Shown: piece after piece, positions 60,701 through 64,000 of the stretch
Numbering within the stretch: the stretch's first letter is position 1
Layout: every line of letters begins with the position of its first letter
From: Asterochloris sp. CNOR1
Lineage: Eukaryota > Chlorophyta > Trebouxiophyceae > Trebouxiales > Trebouxiaceae
Assembly (NCBI GenBank): GCA_963969365.1
Contig: OZ017760.1
Span: forward strand, 1,488,001-1,552,000
Length of the DNA stretch: 64,000 nucleotides
Direction: 5' to 3'
The notes under the pieces: generated by a model
What the model was told of the DNA's origin: nothing
Seen by the model: only the letters and a program-made list of their open reading frames with translations
The model's database searches: none
Made by a program: the position numbers and the translations under genes

Positions 60701-63700
60701 AAAGATGCATCATCTACACATGCATGCCTGGAGGCACCAACTTATTTGCCTCAGACTAGCAGCCACTCTGGGCACAACATTAACTTCTTGTGAATGCAGG
60801 TTGGGCGTGCAGCACAGGCGCGGGCGGACGCTGAGTCAACCCCGGGAGGAGAGCTGGAGCCGCCGCGCCAGCAAGCCCAGGTGACTTGGTGCTGCAGCAT
60901 TGCAGACAGGGCGGGACCGCTGTGCTGTGCTGAGGCTGGCATTGCAGCGGTGTCTGTTGGTTCTGTGTACTGGCAGACAGACAGAGCCCTGGGGTCTGAG
61001 CTGTGCTGCAGGCACATGGTGAATGCTTTTGTGGGGGATTGTTTCTTCAGCAGGGCTCCAGGCTTTGTGAGGTCCAAAGGTACATGACACATATCACAGG
61101 CCCCTCTGACCTGAACACTTGACTGGATGCTCAGCCAGCTGATGCCCAGTCAACGTGTGTGTGTGCCTGCACCTGTAGGGCGGACTTGTTGGTGCAGCTG
61201 CCCCACCTGAGGCAGCCCTCAGGGCAGCTCCCTCTGGAGAAGCTTCAGCGCCGGAGCTGCCCCTTGCTGGGGCTGAGGAGCAGGCCGGGCAGGCAATTGC
61301 AGCCACCCAGCAGGCCCAGCAACAATCCCCAGCTGCCAGCCCCACCGTGCCAGCCTCTGACGCAGGGTACTCTGCGAGTCAAGGGGAAGAGGCTGCCTCT
61401 GTGGCCTCAGCCAGTGAGGCAGGGCCAGACGCTGCTGGGCAGCAGGCTGCCACAGCTGGGAGCAGTAGAGGGGACGGGGCGGTCACAAGAGAGGGTGGGA
61501 GCAACGCCCAGCTGACGGACCTACAGGCATGCGTGCGGAGCCACGAGCAGCCTGGTGAGGGCGTGAGACTCATAGTGGCACCTGCAGATGTTTGACCTGC
61601 TGACATGAGGGAGGGCTAGAGGGCACTGGATGCTCATGCCAGTAGTGAGACCAGTGGCTAGCTGACACAGCTGCAGACATGCATGGACAGCCATAAGCGG
61701 CCTGGTGGGGACGCAGACTGCAAGCATGCCGCGCAGCAATGCCTTCATGTGTGCCCTTGATCCAGATGTGCATGCGCAGCCACAAGCGGCAAGGTTTGGA
61801 ATGCAGCCAAGTCATGCACAGCAGTGCTCACGAGCAGCCCCGAAACCCGCTCGGTCTGATCAGTGCCTGCATAGCATGCACCATGTGACTGCACCCACCC
61901 TACGGCTGAGGTCATGTTGTAGCAGAGCGCGAAGGTTTTTTACATGATATCATCAGGCTGTCCCACGCTGGCCGTCAGCCCACTGGAGATGCTTGCTGCG
62001 TCCTGCATAAGTAACCCTGGGTCACTTCTGTAGACCCACAGTCCCAGGCAGCCCTGCTAGCAGGGGCCCCTGTGAACTCAGTGAGCCAGATGGACCATGA
62101 CTGGGCTGCTCACTCTCCACTTCCGCCCTCTTACACTTGCAGGGTCACCTAAGGGCGCAGCTCTCCGTTTGATTGTCACAAGAGCTGCACTTGGTGCGCC
62201 TGGACCCACCTTACCCTGCCCTGTAGCATCACCAAGGAAGTTGTGTTCTTGAAGTCCTGCTGGCTCAAGTCACTGTTCTCAGTGCGTCTCGCATGTCCCT
62301 CAAGTGGACCCCATGCTCTGCAGGCTCCCCCAAGAATCCAGTCAGCCAGAAGTCCTGGCGACAGCAGCGGCGGCACGTCTTCATCCTGAGCAACGCAGGA
62401 AAGCCCATCTGGGCTCTTCATGGCAGCGAGGATGCCCTGGCAGGGTTCATGGCTGTCATCCAGGCCATGCTGGCCTTCGTGCAGGGCCGGGGGGACCGCA
62501 TGCACAGCCTGCGGTGAGCTCTGCGATGATGCGCACCAGCAATGCCTGAGTTCTGGGATGTCTCATGAGCCGCTGATAGTGGGAGAGAAGAGAGGTACGG
62601 AGGAGGAGTTGATGTACGGGTTGCAGTGGTAAATGCACTGATTTTCCACAAGGTCTGTTGTTGATAATGAAAACCACGACTGGGCTGGCCTCAAGCATAC
62701 AGTGTCCTCATCATTGGAAGGTGATGGTGCCATTCTGGCAACGGGGCAGGCGCTCTCCCGTCTACCTTCCCGAGCCTGCACCTGAGGGCTCAGGTTGTGG
62801 TTGCAGCTGTAGAGCAGGCTGGGCTGCAAGATCACTGCATGGCTGCTGAGAAAGAGCTAGCTCCTGAGGATTACTGCAAATGCTTGGCTGCAGGGCTGGC
62901 GCTCGGCTTTTTGTCTTTCTGGAGCAGGGGCCCCTCATCCTGGTGGCTGTGTCCACTGCTGGGGAGCCCGAGTCATGGCTGCAGCTGCACATGCAGCTGC
63001 TGCATGGGCAGCTGGTCAGCATCCTCACCAGCAGCCTGGAGCGCATGTTTGCCAAAAACCCCAGCTATGATCTGAGGGCGCTCCTAGGTGGGCGATGGCT
63101 GATCTCAGATGTTGCATGGCATCAATCGCTGTCACTCTCCTTCAGCTGTACTTGCTGCCACTGTGTACCTCAAAATGTTTGCCAGGATCCAAGGCTAGTG
63201 CGCAAGCAGCTGGGCAGCATCCCTGAGAGTAGAGCTTGGGCCCTGTTGAATTGATGATCATTTGAGTACCTTACCTGGCCTGGTATGCATGTGCATGACT
63301 GCCACGTGCAGGTGGCACAGTCCATTTGCAGCAACTACCTGGCAAGATGTTCCCACACGACAGCCTGTGCTTTGCAAGGGCTGACTATCTGCCTGTCTTA
63401 CCTGCACAGGGGCTGCTGCAGGCGCTGCTGGTGTCATTTTGAACCCATGTCAGTGTTAAGCAACTCTTGATGCTATGCTTGCCTGTCCTCTGCATATGGG
63501 GCATAGGCAACCTGCAGCATGCGCTGGAGGCATCCTCGACCCTGTAAGGGCTGCTGCTGTGCAGGTGGCACAGGGGAGGTGCTGCAGTCGCTGGTGGCAT
63601 CCTTTGACACTGACCCCAGTGCGCTGCTGCGGGCCATCTGCCCCCTGCCACTGGCGGGCAGCCTGCGCCACAAAGCTGTGGTGGCGCTGCATTCAGCCGT

Positions 63701-64000
63701 CAAGGTGAGGTGCACAGCGCTCCCCTGCACTGCATGCATGGCATGCTTGAGGCTGCCTGTAGCCGTTCAGGTGTTGTGTCTGCCAATTGTACAGATCTCA
63801 CGCACACTGCCTGCTTGACCTCCAGGCATGTGGGGCCCTGTACGGCATGCTGCTGACGGACGCCGCAGTTGTGGCCCTGAGCCAGCCCAAGGCCCACCCC
63901 CTGCACCCCCATGACATGCTGTTGGTTGCCAATTTTGTGCGCGCCAGCGAGGGTTTCCGTCAGGCCCAGTCCTTCACGCCAGTCTGCCTGCCCCGCTTCA
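57768..64000 (+). CDS. MON1: MON1/SAND vacuolar-fusion protein with very long N-terminal extension, 3' end outside window
   Basis: MON1 with CCZ1 is the Rab7 guanine-nucleotide exchange factor that converts early to late endosomes. Exons in phase: 57768-58505, 58851-59676, 59805-60035, 60284-60414, 60474-60578, 60609-60672, 60813-60880, 61179-61554, 62324-62513, 62894-63087, 63565-63704, 63826-64000+. Core motifs: QKSWRQQRRHVFILSNAGKP, LFVFLEQGPLILVAVSTAGE, ERMFAKNPSYDLRALLG, VLQSLVASFDTDPSALLRAI, YGMLLTDAAVVALSQP, HPHDMLLVANFVRASEGF, SFTPVCLPRF, matching the MON1 longin domains. Before the core lie about 840 residues: a disordered Ala/Ser/Gln/Glu-rich region, then a coiled coil (ELDLLRRQQQELLQHLQRQQ, FEDNLRKLRKRLQQEQEQ), then another Ala-rich stretch. 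The extension is assigned to the same gene because exon phases fit and no stop intervenes; a separate upstream gene is still possible. The core is certain, the fusion less so. Confidence 0.8.
61518..61798 (+). repeat. Copies of the MON1 extension's last exon 3' end
   Basis: The exon end (CVRSHEQPG then GTGAGG, 61518-61558) recurs as diverged copies at about 61668-61705 (CMDSHKRPG) and 61762-61798 (CMRSHKRQG) in the next intron. Confidence 0.7.
63308..63625 (+). repeat. Copies of a MON1 exon 5' end
   Basis: The real acceptor and exon start (63555-63625, with ggcacaggggaggtgctgca) have a diverged copy near 63407-63460. The acceptor word gtgcaggtggcaca also occurs near 63306. Confidence 0.65.

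Noticed and set aside
1-64000. tRNA, rRNA, CRISPR, transposase or viral genes
   Set aside because: No tRNA B-box-like sequence with a matching acceptor stem, no rRNA-like stretch, no regularly spaced identical repeats, and no transposase, integrase or reverse-transcriptase motifs were seen.

Overview
The window is nuclear DNA of a green alga, most likely a trebouxiophyte-type chlorophyte. Genes are cut into many short exons by introns of about 80-800 bp that usually end in TGCAG. Coding exons are GC-rich and full of Ala, Gln and Ser. The gene set is plant/algal: L-galactono-1,4-lactone dehydrogenase, an ascorbate-peroxidase-related protein, a CBSX-type chloroplast protein, the plant-type phosphohexomutase, a kinesin-12 and MON1. 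No operons, phage, insertion sequences, CRISPR or bacterial signals were seen. Exon borders were joined by hand from splice sites, reading phase and remembered family sequences, so they are models without transcript support.

Layout, left to right: kinesin-12-like motor (minus, 3' end outside the window); APX-R peroxidase (plus, 10.5-14.1 kb); a large secreted or Golgi-anchored glycoside hydrolase family 2 gene (minus, 15.0-28.8 kb) with a 3.7-kb intron carrying long G and C runs and two strong hairpins; a Tim44-like-domain gene (plus, from 29.3 kb, 3' end unresolved); an Ala-rich protein with an exact 19-residue duplication (minus, 32.1-33.9 kb); a small secreted protein (plus, 34.0-35.6 kb); GLDH, the last enzyme of vitamin C synthesis (minus, 35.7-42.6 kb); a plastid-type alpha-D-phosphohexomutase (minus, 43.8-49.8 kb); an aminoadipate/kynurenine-type aminotransferase (plus, 50.4-55.4 kb); CBSX (minus, 55.8-57.3 kb); and MON1/SAND with a very long N-terminal extension (plus, from 57.8 kb, running off the right edge). 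Most neighbours are divergent or convergent pairs with short spacers. The hexomutase and GLDH models, and all but one or two joins in most others, stay in frame across every junction.

The most unusual feature is a recurring pattern. In seven of the genes (kinesin, GH2, GLDH, hexomutase, aminotransferase, MON1 and more weakly Tim44-like), introns contain decayed copies of the adjacent exon's first or last 20-60 bp, usually with its splice site, roughly 70-300 bp from the real boundary and sometimes in two or three copies. It looks like ongoing local duplication of splice junctions that lengthens introns. Four introns also appear to use GC-AG splice sites, and two exons seem to need a one-base frame correction.
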